DNA of 23,864 nucleotides from CAZJLN01 sp964540765 (GCA_964540765.1 CAZINW010000034.1:1-23864); one strand, 5' to 3'; counted from the stretch's first letter, positions 6,799 to 15,463 are shown. Numbers and translations are program-made. The notes: generated from the letters alone by a model not told the origin.

Positions 6799-7467
6799 TT
6801 ATTTCCTGTTTTTCCGCCAGGGGATAAACACGATCTTGTCTTGCATAAGCCTTGCAGTTATGGCAGGCTGTTTCATGCGGCGCATGGGAAGCAGTGCAGA
6901 TATTGAAGTAATCTGTAAATTTTCAAAGTGCATTTCCAACGCCGATATGACAGAATCCCGGTCACCCTCACAACCTGCATGCACTGAGCCATATAAGCCT
7001 CCCCAAACGACCACGTTTCCACTTGCAATGATTTCAGCGCCAATTGGCAAGTCCCCCATCACGGTCACATTTCCATTGATATTGATTTTGTCACCGGGTT
7101 TAAGCATTTCTGTAAAGCATGCACCCGGTTGACCGCTGACATTGGAACCCAATTTCTCTGCCACCAGGTTGGGGTTGCCTGCAGGGATTTCTGTCGGCAA
7201 CCCAAAGCTCCTGGCTGTTCCCCGGGTTATTTCTGATTCACTTAAGATTGCCCAGAGACTGATATCATGCTGACTGAGATCTTCAATCAATCTACCCATA
7301 TTGGCTGCCAGCCAAGCTGTTCCGCCGACGTCCAAGGCGATTTGGCTGCCAAAATAGAATCTCTCACGCATGCGAAGATGGTTCATTAAAGAATCCCGTT
7401 GTTGATCCCAAGAGCCGGGATCAAGTTTAATTAAAACACCTTCACGCTGCCCTTTTACCTGCATCAT
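6799..7467 (-). CDS. minC: MinC, septum-site-determining protein
   Basis: MinC blocks FtsZ assembly away from mid-cell. The C-terminal beta-helix domain (about residues 115-220 of 222) is clear: GDKININGNVTVMGDL, GAEIIASGNVVVWGGLYGSV, HAGCEGDRDSVISAL and then short repeating strands; this domain normally dimerises and binds MinD. The N-terminal ~100 residues fit the MinC FtsZ-inhibitory domain in size and order (WLAANMGRLIEDL helix) but are less conserved, as usual. Two ATGs stand together at 7467 and 7464, with CAGGGA just upstream; either may serve. It lies 37 bases after mrdA and two before rodA. No minD or minE is in the window, so its partner must be elsewhere or it acts alone. Confidence 0.88.
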   Translation of the reverse strand: MMQVKGQREGVLIKLDPGSWDQQRDSLMNHLRMRERFYFGSQIALDVGGTAWLAANMGRLIEDLSQHDISLWAILSESEITRGTARSFGLPTEIPAGNPNLVAEKLGSNVSGQPGACFTEMLKPGDKININGNVTVMGDLPIGAEIIASGNVVVWGGLYGSVHAGCEGDRDSVISALEMHFENLQITSISALLPMRRMKQPAITARLMQDKIVFIPWRKNRK

Positions 7468-7504
7468 GTCCCTGAAAGGATTAACTTACGATAATCCATA
7501 CTCC

Positions 7505-9577
7505 CTACTGACCTTCACCAGCATCAGCAGCTTTTAACTCAAAATATGCCTCAAGCACCGTGCGAACAATGGGTGCTGCAAGAGTAGACCCTTCCTTGCC
7601 ATTATAAACAAAGGCCAACACAATTATTTCAGGGTTATCATAGGGTGCGTAACCCACATACCAGGCATGGGCAGGCCAGGCTCCTCTCTCGAAACATAAA
7701 CCTTGAGAATAGGCAAAGTCATCACAATATTCAGCCGTGCCAGTTTTTCCAGCGCTTAAGGTTGTGTCCCCTTCAAATTGTGCGGCAGCTGTGCCACCTT
7801 CCTGGGTCACCATGCGCATGCCCTGCTTGGCTAATTCAATGACCCATGGCTGCACTGTCACCTTTTCCTCGGTGGCATAACTGTTCTCATCATAGACAGT
7901 GATCATTGGGTCTTTGGTGATATCCCAAAGCACATTAGGAGAAAAGGATTCAGTAACCGTACCATCAGCAGTTGTAATCTCTTTTATGATCGAAGTTTCC
8001 ATATTTTTGCCGCCATTGGCAACCGTGGCAATTGAATTGATGACCTGCAATGGAGTAGCTGTAACATATCCCTGACCAACTGCCGCCAGGTAGGTATCAC
8101 CAGTTGCCCAGTTCTCACCTTGGTTAACACGTTTCCAGGTCGGATCCGGGATCAATCCATCTGCTTCGCCGGGTAGTTCAATACCTGTTGTGATGCCGTA
8201 TCCAAGCGCCCTGGCATATTCACCCAGACGCCAGATTCCGAGACCGTAACCAGGAACCTCATCCTCATATCCACCGGTCACTTTGTACCAATACACATTG
8301 CATGACCAGGCAATCCCATGCAAATAGTCAACCATTCCATGACCTGTTCGTAAATGACAGTAGTAATTTAGAGGCACACCTAAAGGATCATTTTCATAAA
8401 ATTTCTGCATCAACGTGATCATGCCAGGATCTTCAATTTGATAATCGGGCGTGACCACACCTTCATTGAGGACGCCCAACGCTGATGCTAGTTTAAAGAC
8501 CGATCCAGGGGGGTATTCAGCAGAAATGGCATGATTGACCAATGGTTTTGCTTGATCCAGGCTGAGCTGTTCATAATAATATCCGGGGATGAAGCGTGAC
8601 ATGCGATTATTCTCATAATTGGGATACGACACCAGTGACAGGACTTCCCCAGTCTGAGGATCCATGGCAATCACTACTCCACTTGTTGAAATTGTCTGTT
8701 CAGAGCGATTATTCCAATATTCCAAGTTGCTAATGAGTGCCTCGCGCGCTACTGATTGCAGTCTGACATCGATCGTCAAATGAACATTTTGCCCCGGAAT
8801 TGGTTCAATGGGTTCTGTGAGGTTACGCAAAACCTCACCATCAACTGTGACTTCAACTTCTCTGAGTCCATTTTTCCCGCCAAGGTAGTCTTGCATGGTA
8901 CTTTCTATGCCTGCATATCCGACCTTGTCCCTTCCTGAGACAAAACCCAGGTCTGTATAGTATTCTTCATCGACTGCCGGGATCGGGCCGAGGAAGCCAA
9001 CGATTTCAGCCGTAATATTGCCGGTGGGATACTCGCGGATCGATTCAACTTCAATCCCAATTCCTGGCCAATCATTGGCATTCTCACTGACGATCATGGC
9101 TATTTCTTTGTCAATGTTGCACTTCAGGGGTGTTGTTTGATATGGCCAGTTTGTACTCGCAATATAAACAACCTCTTGAATGCCAAGATCACTGTAACAA
9201 GGTGTAAATGCTTTCGCAGCCTTTTCAACATCTCCCTTGCTGATGGGAATATCTATAACTGCTGAAAGTTCTCTAAATATGCGTTGGGTCTCACCCTCAT
9301 CATCCGGTAATTCAGCAGGGGTAACGACCACATTGTACAATGGAATATTCCTGGCTAAAATCGTGCCATTGCGATCGTAAATTATTCCGCGCTGACTTGG
9401 ATCACTGATCTCCAGAGTCCGGTTATCTTCTACCTGTGCTAAATACCCTGCCCCCTTGACAATCTGATAGTCAAACAGACGATAAATGTAGAATGAGAAT
9501 ATGAGCCCCAGGATGATATACAAAAACACAAAACGACCAGGTCTGAATCCGTGTTGAGGTTTCTCAGAGTTGTTCAT
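7505..9577 (-). CDS. mrdA: Penicillin-binding protein 2, elongasome transpeptidase
   Basis: A 690-residue class B PBP that cross-links peptidoglycan in lateral wall growth, working with RodA. An N-terminal membrane anchor lies at about 15-33. The pedestal/dimerisation domain follows with RGIIYDRNGTILARN near 63-77. The transpeptidase domain carries all three active-site motifs: S359-V-F-K362, S425-C-N427 and K611-T-G613. The length is close to that usual for PBP2. The ATG at 9577 overlaps the mreD stop as ATGA, and AAAGGA stands about ten bases upstream, so translation is coupled to mreD. Several cysteines in the outer part (about residues 127, 153, 407, 426, 618, 628) could form disulfides, which is inference. 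Confidence 0.95.
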   Translation of the reverse strand: MNNSEKPQHGFRPGRFVFLYIILGLIFSFYIYRLFDYQIVKGAGYLAQVEDNRTLEISDPSQRGIIYDRNGTILARNIPLYNVVVTPAELPDDEGETQRIFRELSAVIDIPISKGDVEKAAKAFTPCYSDLGIQEVVYIASTNWPYQTTPLKCNIDKEIAMIVSENANDWPGIGIEVESIREYPTGNITAEIVGFLGPIPAVDEEYYTDLGFVSGRDKVGYAGIESTMQDYLGGKNGLREVEVTVDGEVLRNLTEPIEPIPGQNVHLTIDVRLQSVAREALISNLEYWNNRSEQTISTSGVVIAMDPQTGEVLSLVSYPNYENNRMSRFIPGYYYEQLSLDQAKPLVNHAISAEYPPGSVFKLASALGVLNEGVVTPDYQIEDPGMITLMQKFYENDPLGVPLNYYCHLRTGHGMVDYLHGIAWSCNVYWYKVTGGYEDEVPGYGLGIWRLGEYARALGYGITTGIELPGEADGLIPDPTWKRVNQGENWATGDTYLAAVGQGYVTATPLQVINSIATVANGGKNMETSIIKEITTADGTVTESFSPNVLWDITKDPMITVYDENSYATEEKVTVQPWVIELAKQGMRMVTQEGGTAAAQFEGDTTLSAGKTGTAEYCDDFAYSQGLCFERGAWPAHAWYVGYAPYDNPEIIVLAFVYNGKEGSTLAAPIVRTVLEAYFELKAADAGEGQ

Positions 9578-10074
9578 AGGTCCTGTCCTTTAGGATTAAC
9601 ACGCATGGATAAGTCTTGCACAACAGCATACACAGGGATTACCAGCAGCATATTGATCAATAAACTGGGTAAGGTAACAAACGTGAAGCTTGTTGACCAG
9701 GAAATTGTGATTCCTGAGACCTGCAACGACAGTATGTAGAGAAATTGCTGTAAAAGTGTGCCCGAAAAAACCACCAGGAACATTGCCAAAACCGGTGTTT
9801 GCCAAACGCGTTGTTTAAGCATATAAGCGATCCCAATAACACTCATGTAGGCAATTAATGGTGAATAAAGTGGCATTGCGGAAATCAAACTGACAAAAAT
9901 GCCTGCGATTATTGTGATGATCCAAAAGTGTTTTACATGCTCCTGCAATGACCACGCAGCTAAAAACAACAGGATTAAATCTGCTGTCCCCGATAGCAAT
10001 GGCAATCTGCTTGCGACACCCATTTGAAGCATCAATGTCAGGATAAATCCCATTCCGATTACGAGATACGACAA
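9574..10074 (-). CDS. mreD: MreD, rod-shape-determining membrane protein
   Basis: A 166-residue, highly hydrophobic protein with about five membrane segments, the usual size for MreD. Sequence identity in this family is low; the call rests on size, the first segment followed by a hydrophobic ADLILLFLAAW stretch, and position between mreC and mrdA. MreD bridges MreC and the PBP2/RodA complex in the inner membrane. It starts with ATG at 10074, 11 bases after the mreC stop, and its last four bases overlap mrdA. Confidence 0.85.
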   Translation of the reverse strand: MSYLVIGMGFILTLMLQMGVASRLPLLSGTADLILLFLAAWSLQEHVKHFWIITIIAGIFVSLISAMPLYSPLIAYMSVIGIAYMLKQRVWQTPVLAMFLVVFSGTLLQQFLYILSLQVSGITISWSTSFTFVTLPSLLINMLLVIPVYAVVQDLSMRVNPKGQDL

Positions 10075-10085
10075 GGTTACTCCAA

Positions 10086-10922
10086 TCAGGGAATCAAGGG
10101 TGAAATATCCACCGCTTGAAAATTGGTAATCACTAGGACTGCATTCATACTGGAATAGTCCACAATGGCTTGAACACTTCCTGTTTTGAATAGGGCATTT
10201 TCGACTTGTCTGACAGATATCACTTGTCCAATAAAGATATTTGGCGGGAAATTACCTCCCAGACCGGATGTTAATACCACGTCACCGGGTTCTATGTTCA
10301 CATCTTGAGGTAGCATTTCCAGGGTAATATCTCCTGTAACAGACCCCTTAATTTGAGCTTCAACCTTTGCTGTCTGCAGCCTTACATTAACAGTCGAACC
10401 CGCATCTGTGATCAATTGAATCCTTGCCGCATTGGCAATGACAGCATCCACTTTTCCGACCAGCCCCTGCTGTGTCACAACAGGCATGCCATGTTGAATG
10501 CCCTGGTTTGATCCTTTATCGATGATCACATATTGCAGGAACGGACTGATCTCACGACCAATGACGGTAGCAGCGACATATTCATGCTGTGGATTCGTCC
10601 GGGCAAAATCCAGCAAAGTATATAGGATCTGAGATTCACTGAGATTTTCCTCCAATTGGATGATCTCACTTTCCAATTGAGATACATGGTTCTCCAATTG
10701 GATATTTTGTTCTCGCAGCGTTGCTGCATCTCTGGGCAATGTAAAGAATTCCTTGAATGATAAATATCTTAAAGATAACCAGCTTTGCGATGAGATTAAA
10801 GGAGATAGCGAAAGGTTGAATAAAGGCGTTAAATACCCAGAAATTGCTAATGCAACCAGACCAATCACGACCAGGGTGATGGTAATTTTCCGCAAGTTTC
10901 CCGGATTAAAGAAGTTTTTCAT
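10086..10922 (-). CDS. mreC: MreC, rod-shape-determining scaffold protein
   Basis: A 278-residue membrane-anchored protein. One membrane segment lies at about 12-32, then a coiled coil at about 65-100 rich in Q-L-E and I-Q-L-E repeats, then the beta-barrel head with VIGREISPFLQYVIIDKG near 122-139, GSNQGIQHGMPVV and GLVGKV near 153-158, and STVNVRLQ near 175-182. It stimulates PBP2 and links it to MreB. The start at ATG 10922 has only a weak AGAG binding site. A 57-base gap separates it from mreB; this gap contains GAATCT-N5-AGATTC, a short inverted repeat, but no clear promoter. Confidence 0.92.
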   Translation of the reverse strand: MKNFFNPGNLRKITITLVVIGLVALAISGYLTPLFNLSLSPLISSQSWLSLRYLSFKEFFTLPRDAATLREQNIQLENHVSQLESEIIQLEENLSESQILYTLLDFARTNPQHEYVAATVIGREISPFLQYVIIDKGSNQGIQHGMPVVTQQGLVGKVDAVIANAARIQLITDAGSTVNVRLQTAKVEAQIKGSVTGDITLEMLPQDVNIEPGDVVLTSGLGGNFPPNIFIGQVISVRQVENALFKTGSVQAIVDYSSMNAVLVITNFQAVDISPLIP

Positions 10923-10979
10923 AAAATTCTCTGGTCAAAATAATGGATTGAATCTAGTCAAGATTCTCCCTGGGCGGGG

Positions 10980-12053
10980 CTAGGGTGTCATTTTACTGAA
11001 TGGGTCTCGTTCGATCCCCACCAAAAATGAACTGTATAAATCCATATTATCAAAGATCAATCCACAACCTCTGGCAACGCATGTCATCGGATCTTCAGCC
11101 ACCCAAACGCGCACATGAAGCTCATTTGCCAGTCTGTCAGCCAGACCAAGCAGTTGGGATGTACCGCCTGCCATACAGATGCCATTATCCATCAAATCAG
11201 CCATGATTTCAGGCGGGCATTCATCCATCGCATCCCTGATCGTTTCAATGATCACCTGGACTGAGCTTGATAGGGCTTCTCTGATCTCAACAGAGGAAAT
11301 TTCAATCGCCTCAGGTAAACCTGTGATCAAATTTCTGCCCCGAACCTCCACTGTCTTTTCTTCCTTAAGCGGATATGCGGAACCAATCGCGATTTTGACT
11401 TTTTCTGCCATTTGGTCGCCAATGAAAAGATTATATTTGCTGCGGAGATATTCAACAATGTCCTGGTCCATTTCATCACCAGCTACACGCAAAGAGCGGG
11501 AAATAACAATGCCACCCATGGAAATCACTGCAGCCTCGGTAGTTCCTCCACCAATATCAACAATCAAATTTCCGGTCACATCATTGATGGGCAAGCCAGC
11601 ACCAATGGCAGCCGCAGTGGGCTCAGGGATCATATAGGTCATTCTTGCACCAGCAGCCATGGAAGCATCATAAACAGCCCGTTTTTCAACCTCGGTGGCA
11701 CCGGAAGGAATACCCACAACGATGCGCGGTCTGGGTAGAGGAACAATGCTTTGCTGATGTGCTTTACCAATGAAATATTCCAACATGGCCTGGGTTATAT
11801 CATATTCAGAAATAACGCCATCACGAAGTGGTCTCAAGGTGACAACATTGGCAGGGGCACGTCCAACCATGGCTTTCGCTTGTGAACCGATTGCCAGGGG
11901 CGCTCTGCTTCTTTTATCAATTGCAACCCAGGAAGGCTCATTGATCACTATTCCTTTACCTTTAACATTAACCAATGTATTTGCAGTTCCCAGGTCAATA
12001 CCAATATCCAGGGAGAAAAGGCCAAGCAGCCAGTTAAAAGGGTTAAATGCCAA
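10980..12053 (-). CDS. mreB: MreB, actin-like rod-shape protein
   Basis: MreB polymerises on the inner membrane face and directs the wall-elongation complex. Motifs of the actin fold are present: DIGIDLGTANTLV (phosphate 1), LIVDIGGGTTEAAV (phosphate 2) and GICMAGGTSQLLG (adenosine). The start is a TTG at 12053, chosen because GGAG stands six bases upstream (12063-12060); a TTG at 12065 also opens the frame but would contain that site. The chosen start gives 357 residues beginning MAFNPFNWLLGLF, an amphipathic stretch ahead of the usual MreB start that could bind the membrane. It is the first gene of the shape operon and has its own promoter upstream. Confidence 0.95.
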   Translation of the reverse strand: MAFNPFNWLLGLFSLDIGIDLGTANTLVNVKGKGIVINEPSWVAIDKRSRAPLAIGSQAKAMVGRAPANVVTLRPLRDGVISEYDITQAMLEYFIGKAHQQSIVPLPRPRIVVGIPSGATEVEKRAVYDASMAAGARMTYMIPEPTAAAIGAGLPINDVTGNLIVDIGGGTTEAAVISMGGIVISRSLRVAGDEMDQDIVEYLRSKYNLFIGDQMAEKVKIAIGSAYPLKEEKTVEVRGRNLITGLPEAIEISSVEIREALSSSVQVIIETIRDAMDECPPEIMADLMDNGICMAGGTSQLLGLADRLANELHVRVWVAEDPMTCVARGCGLIFDNMDLYSSFLVGIERDPFSKMTP

Positions 12054-12072
12054 ATTATTCTCCAAATATCCA

Positions 12073-12091
12073 AAACAGCATCAAGCTGTTT
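12073..12091 (-). promoter_or_regulatory. Hairpin in the mreB leader
   Basis: AAACAGC and GCTGTTT form a perfect 7-base stem with a 5-base loop in the untranslated leader. It lies ten bases before the GGAG binding site and is followed by TT-GGATA rather than a long T-run. It may affect mRNA stability or translation of mreB; as a terminator it would be weak. Confidence 0.45.
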
Positions 12092-12117
12092 GAATTTCTA
12101 TTATTAAATCGAAAAGA

Positions 12118-12126
12118 ATTATACCA
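12118..12126 (-). promoter_or_regulatory. Extended -10 promoter of the mreB operon
   Basis: TGG-TATAAT reads on the minus strand at 12126-12118: a perfect -10 box with a TGN extension. No convincing -35 box is seen, as is common for extended -10 promoters. The transcript would start near 12111, giving a leader of about 58 bases. Confidence 0.65.
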
Positions 12127-12179
12127 TAGCATCAATTTAGCCTGATCTTTCCTGAATCCTTGAATCCTGAAGAGTAATA

Positions 12180-12203
12180 AGAAAAAATTAAAGAAAAAAT
12201 TAA
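12180..12203. repeat. 12-base tandem repeat, two A-rich copies
   Basis: AGAAAAAATTAA occurs twice head to tail. On the minus strand it places two T6 runs just after the DUF58 stop codon, which may help transcription end there, but no stem precedes them. Probably simple slippage. Confidence 0.6.
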
Positions 12204-12207
12204 TGGG

Positions 12208-13515
12208 TTAATGAATAATTGCACGTTGTGTGAAAGACTGACTTCTCTCCAATGAGACTGTCAAGTCATCTCCATATGAGACCCGTAAAACGATGATCCC
12301 CAGGCTTATAAGCCTTTTCTCCAATTCAACTGACCCGGATTTTCCTCCAAAACTTTCGGAATCCAACAAGACAACAACCGGGAGCAAATCTCTTTGGAGC
12401 AACTCAGCTGCTGTATCGACGACCTCATCATCAACAGTTGCAGTGATCAAAACAATCGTACTGCCCCTGACAAGAGAGCCTATCTGCTGTCCTACTAATG
12501 AGTAAAGGGAGGTATTTCCCTCTGCTCTTATCAATGCCAAAGTCTCCAGGATTTTTTCGAGTTGTCTCTCCCCCCTCTCTGATGGGATGATCGAATGGAT
12601 CTGCCCAGATACGCTCAATCCAACTTCGCGTTTTTGTCCAAGATAATACTTTGCAATGGATGCAGCAGCACTGATTGCATATTCCAGACTGGAAGGAGGT
12701 AATTCAAACCTGGGTTTAAAACCCATCCAAAAAAAGCTGTCAGCAGTTTTTGGTATCAGCGCGCCTTTATCCAATTCAGAATGGATTACCTTGCTGGCAT
12801 CCAGGAATATCCAGACTTCTGCCAAAGGGTCTTTCTCAAACTCTTTCACAATCAATTTTTGTTTTCGTGCTGAGGTTGGCCAATGGATTCGCCTTAGAGG
12901 ATCTCCCGGGAAATATTCCCTTACACCAGCAGAGAATGGTGTAACTTCAGTTGTCTTTCGGCGTAAAGCCCTCCCACCTGGTAGCAAGCCAAAAGGGGCC
13001 GGGAAACGGGTAAGGTCAACCATGTAGGGTAAAACCATTAATCTGGATTGCGATTCTATTTTTCTTGAATAGCTGAATATGCCAAAAATGTCGCCTGAAG
13101 AGAGGATGGTCGGACCCAGGTTAAAGGTCCCACGATACTGCAGCAATGTATTTGATGAGTAGGATTTGGAAGAATGCGCACCGATATTTGAGATGATCCT
13201 GGATCCATCTGATCCAGGCAATTCAGCTTCATCAGCCACTTTGATCCATATTTTTGTCAGTGGGTTCTGGTTGATAATATCAAATCGCTCAATGAAAAGT
13301 TGACCAACTTGCTGTCTCAGGATTCTAGCTCTTCGAAAGACTAAAACACCGCTCAGTGAAAATCTGGACCAAAACCAACTGATGACAATGATCAATGCCC
13401 AAGTGATTGCCAGCCGAATATAGATCGTATTATCTTTTACTGCAGGATTAGTGGCTACCACTAGGCTTATGATCAATAAACCCAACACCCACCAAAAAGA
13501 CTTGCCGATCTTCAT
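12208..13515 (-). CDS. DUF58 domain protein, partner of MoxR
   Basis: A 435-residue protein with two membrane segments near 8-22 and 31-48, a beta-rich outer or cytoplasmic region, and the DUF58 hallmark GVREYFPGDPLRRIHWPTSA followed by RKQKLIVKEFE at about 197-227. The region after it (VWIFLDAS near 232-239, then ITATVDDEVVD) looks like a von Willebrand A-type fold, though the metal-site motif is incomplete. DUF58 proteins are nearly always coded next to a MoxR ATPase and are thought to act with it as a chaperone-like pair; the client is unknown. The start ATG at 13515 follows the moxR stop by two bases, so expression is coupled. Confidence 0.88.
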   Translation of the reverse strand: MKIGKSFWWVLGLLIISLVVATNPAVKDNTIYIRLAITWALIIVISWFWSRFSLSGVLVFRRARILRQQVGQLFIERFDIINQNPLTKIWIKVADEAELPGSDGSRIISNIGAHSSKSYSSNTLLQYRGTFNLGPTILSSGDIFGIFSYSRKIESQSRLMVLPYMVDLTRFPAPFGLLPGGRALRRKTTEVTPFSAGVREYFPGDPLRRIHWPTSARKQKLIVKEFEKDPLAEVWIFLDASKVIHSELDKGALIPKTADSFFWMGFKPRFELPPSSLEYAISAAASIAKYYLGQKREVGLSVSGQIHSIIPSERGERQLEKILETLALIRAEGNTSLYSLVGQQIGSLVRGSTIVLITATVDDEVVDTAAELLQRDLLPVVVLLDSESFGGKSGSVELEKRLISLGIIVLRVSYGDDLTVSLERSQSFTQRAIIH

Positions 13516-13517
13516 GA

Positions 13518-14486
13518 TTAATCACCAAGTCTCATATCCCCATCTGGCACCTGCATGGAATAGACAATCTCATCCACGATCTTTCTTGAACTGATGTCTT
13601 TCAATCGTGCAACAGGATTAACTATCACACGGTGAGCGATCACATGGGATGCCAGGGCTTTAATATCGTCAGGCAGCACATAATCCCTTCCCATCATTGC
13701 AGCTCTTGCCTGCCCGGCTTTGTACAATCCCAGGCTGCCTCTTGGGCTGGAACCCAAAAAAACGTCGGGATGGTCTCTCGTCTGACGCACGATGCTGACA
13801 ATATACTCTTTGACAGGCTCGGAGACGTGAACATATTTGACCATTTCCTGCATTTCTTGTATTTCAGTTACTTCCGCTACTGGTTTCAGTGTTTGAATAG
13901 GGTGTTGTAGTTGCTGTAGTTCTAAAATGTGGATCTCGTTTGCCATGGATGTATACCCAAGGTCGATTTGCATTAAAAATCGATCCAGTTGGGCTTCAGG
14001 TAACGGAAAAGTTCCCTCATATTCAATTGGATTTTGCGTCGCCAGGATCATGAAAGGTTCAGGAAGTTGATAGGTCATTCCATCCACAGTTGCCTGGTGC
14101 TCTTCCATGGCTTCCAACAACGCAGATTGTGTCTTAGGGGTTGCCCTGTTGATCTCGTCGGCAAGGACGATCTGAGCCATGATCGGTCCCGCTCTAAACT
14201 CAAAATCGCGTGTGTTCTGGTTGTAAATGGAAACGCCGGTTACATCACTCGGCAGCATATCGGGCGTAAATTGAATGCGTTTAAAAGAACATCCCAAAGA
14301 CTTGGCCAAACTGCGTGCAAGCATCGTCTTTCCAACGCCAGGGACATCTTCAATTAATAAATGTCCCTGGCAGAGCAGTCCAATTACCGTAAGAAAAAGA
14401 GTTTCCTGCTTACCAATGATCACCTTCTCTAAGTTATGCCTGATCTTTTCCCCGAAAGCCTGAACTTCCTTAGCATCCATTGCCAT
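13518..14486 (-). CDS. MoxR-family AAA+ ATPase
   Basis: A 322-residue AAA+ ATPase of the MoxR group. Walker A is GVGKT at 50-54. Walker B is IVLADE ending in D110-E111. The MoxR-specific AGPIMAQIVLADEINRA precedes TPKTQSALLEAMEE and the sensor 1 region FMILATQNPIEYEGTFPLPEAQLDRF. The arginine-bearing SSPRGSLGLYKAGQARA marks the C-terminal lid. The ATG at 14486 has AAGGAG seven bases upstream. The pair with DUF58 just downstream is the common minimal MoxR module, proposed to assist folding or assembly of exported or membrane complexes. No further vWA or transglutaminase gene follows; the neighbour is the shape operon. Confidence 0.93.
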   Translation of the reverse strand: MAMDAKEVQAFGEKIRHNLEKVIIGKQETLFLTVIGLLCQGHLLIEDVPGVGKTMLARSLAKSLGCSFKRIQFTPDMLPSDVTGVSIYNQNTRDFEFRAGPIMAQIVLADEINRATPKTQSALLEAMEEHQATVDGMTYQLPEPFMILATQNPIEYEGTFPLPEAQLDRFLMQIDLGYTSMANEIHILELQQLQHPIQTLKPVAEVTEIQEMQEMVKYVHVSEPVKEYIVSIVRQTRDHPDVFLGSSPRGSLGLYKAGQARAAMMGRDYVLPDDIKALASHVIAHRVIVNPVARLKDISSRKIVDEIVYSMQVPDGDMRLGD

Positions 14487-14528
14487 ACTTGCACTCCTTG
14501 GTTGATTGTTCCTTTTTAATGCTTGTCA

Positions 14529-14537
14529 ATTTTATCA
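14529..14537 (-). promoter_or_regulatory. Candidate extended -10 of the moxR operon
   Basis: TGA-TAAAAT reads on the minus strand (14537-14529). The start would be near 14522, with a leader of about 36 bases. No clear -35 box. Confidence 0.35.
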
Positions 14538-14557
14538 CGACAAACAATCGCCTCCAC

Positions 14558-14581
14558 CTTACGCCTTGACACTTACGCCTT
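14558..14581. repeat. Direct repeat between divergent moxR and zinc-ribbon genes
   Basis: CTTACGCCTT occurs at 14558-14567 and 14572-14581, a period of 14 bases. It lies between the two divergent candidate promoters, upstream of both, so it could be a regulator site or a chance duplication. Confidence 0.6.
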
Positions 14582-14587
14582 AAAACC

Positions 14588-14614
14588 TTGTTAATAAAAC
14601 AAAGATGATACAAT
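14588..14614 (+). promoter_or_regulatory. Candidate promoter of the zinc-ribbon coiled-coil gene
   Basis: TTGTTA (14588-14593), a 15-base spacer, and TACAAT (14609-14614) with TGA before the -10. The start would be near 14621, about 50 bases before the ATG at 14672. Confidence 0.4.
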
Positions 14615-14671
14615 GAGAATAATAAATGGGTAATGACCGTTCATTGAAATTTGTTTGGGATAGGAGTATCC

Positions 14672-15373
14672 ATGAATCTTCCGTTCAGTCTTTTTCGCCT
14701 CCAAAACCTTGATACCCAGATAAATCAGATGCAGAAACACCTGCAGGAAATTGAACGTATCTTGCTACAGGATGAACGTGTTAAAAGTGCATTGGAAAAC
14801 CTGGAAAAATCTGCAGAGACCCTAAAAAATCAAAAAAGAGCTTTGGTGCTGATTGAAGATCAGGTTGAAACAAAACAAATTAAATTGAAGTTGACCCAGG
14901 CTTCCTTGTTTGGCGGAAGAATTTCAAACCCAAAGGAATTACAGGATCTCCAACAAGAAGGAGAAGCGCTTAAGCGCACAATCTCAAAGCTGGAAGAAGA
15001 TCAATTGTCATGCATGATCGCTGTTGAGGAAGCCCAAATCGCTCAGCAGCAGGCTGACGCCGATTACAAGCAAGCCATTGCTGATAAGATATCTCAAAAC
15101 GCAAATCTAATGGGTGAAAAAAGCAAACTGGAAAGCGAATTGCCTAGTTTGGAATCACAAAGAGATTCAATCGTTCAGGGTATTCCGGCTGAGACACGCA
15201 CACTCTATGAGAGTTTGATAAAAAGCAAAGCAGGGAAAGCTGTGGCAGAGGTCATTGATGAATGCTGTGATGCCTGTGGAGCCACACTCACCCCTGGTGA
15301 ACTCCAATCTGCTCGCTCTCCATCCACCCTATTGAAATGTCGTACTTGCGGACGGATCTTGTTCAAACGATAA
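14672..15373 (+). CDS. Coiled-coil protein with C4-type zinc ribbon (zf-RING_7)
   Basis: A 233-residue protein. Nearly all of residues 10-180 is predicted as long antiparallel coiled coil (many Leu, Glu, Lys, Gln at heptad spacing), interrupted by the conserved turn FGGRISNPKELQDLQQE near 83-99. The C-terminus carries a zinc ribbon with C199-x2-C202 and C223-x2-C226. This arrangement defines a widespread family of unknown function, thought to bind nucleic acid or act as an adaptor. ATG 14672 is chosen because AGGAG lies about five bases upstream; the longer frame from TTG 14651 would include that site. It is divergent from moxR and convergent with yggS. It stands alone on its strand here. Confidence 0.88.
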   Translation: MNLPFSLFRLQNLDTQINQMQKHLQEIERILLQDERVKSALENLEKSAETLKNQKRALVLIEDQVETKQIKLKLTQASLFGGRISNPKELQDLQQEGEALKRTISKLEEDQLSCMIAVEEAQIAQQQADADYKQAIADKISQNANLMGEKSKLESELPSLESQRDSIVQGIPAETRTLYESLIKSKAGKAVAEVIDECCDACGATLTPGELQSARSPSTLLKCRTCGRILFKR

Positions 15374-15438
15374 ATGATCCACTGAATAAGTATTTCAGCA
15401 AACAACGAATTCTTACTGGCATCCATCCTTGGGAGTTT

Positions 15439-15461
15439 GAAAGTTACAACTTTCTTCTTTT
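15439..15461 (+). terminator. Weak terminator hairpin after the zinc-ribbon gene
   Basis: GAAAGT (15439-15444) and ACTTTC (15449-15454) form a 6-base stem with a 4-base loop. TTCTTTTT follows (from 15455). It is 65 bases after the stop codon and lies against the end of the convergent yggS. AT-rich and short, so of modest strength. Confidence 0.45.
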
Positions 15462-15463
15462 TG

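Noticed and set aside
10619..10720. Repeated CCAATTGGAT-like units
   Set aside because: They encode the Q-L-E/I-Q-L-E heptads of the MreC coiled coil, so they reflect protein repeats, not a DNA element.
11179..11738. Plus-strand open frames of 152 and 108 codons opposite mreB
   Set aside because: Antisense shadows of a strongly conserved gene, with no family motifs or binding sites.
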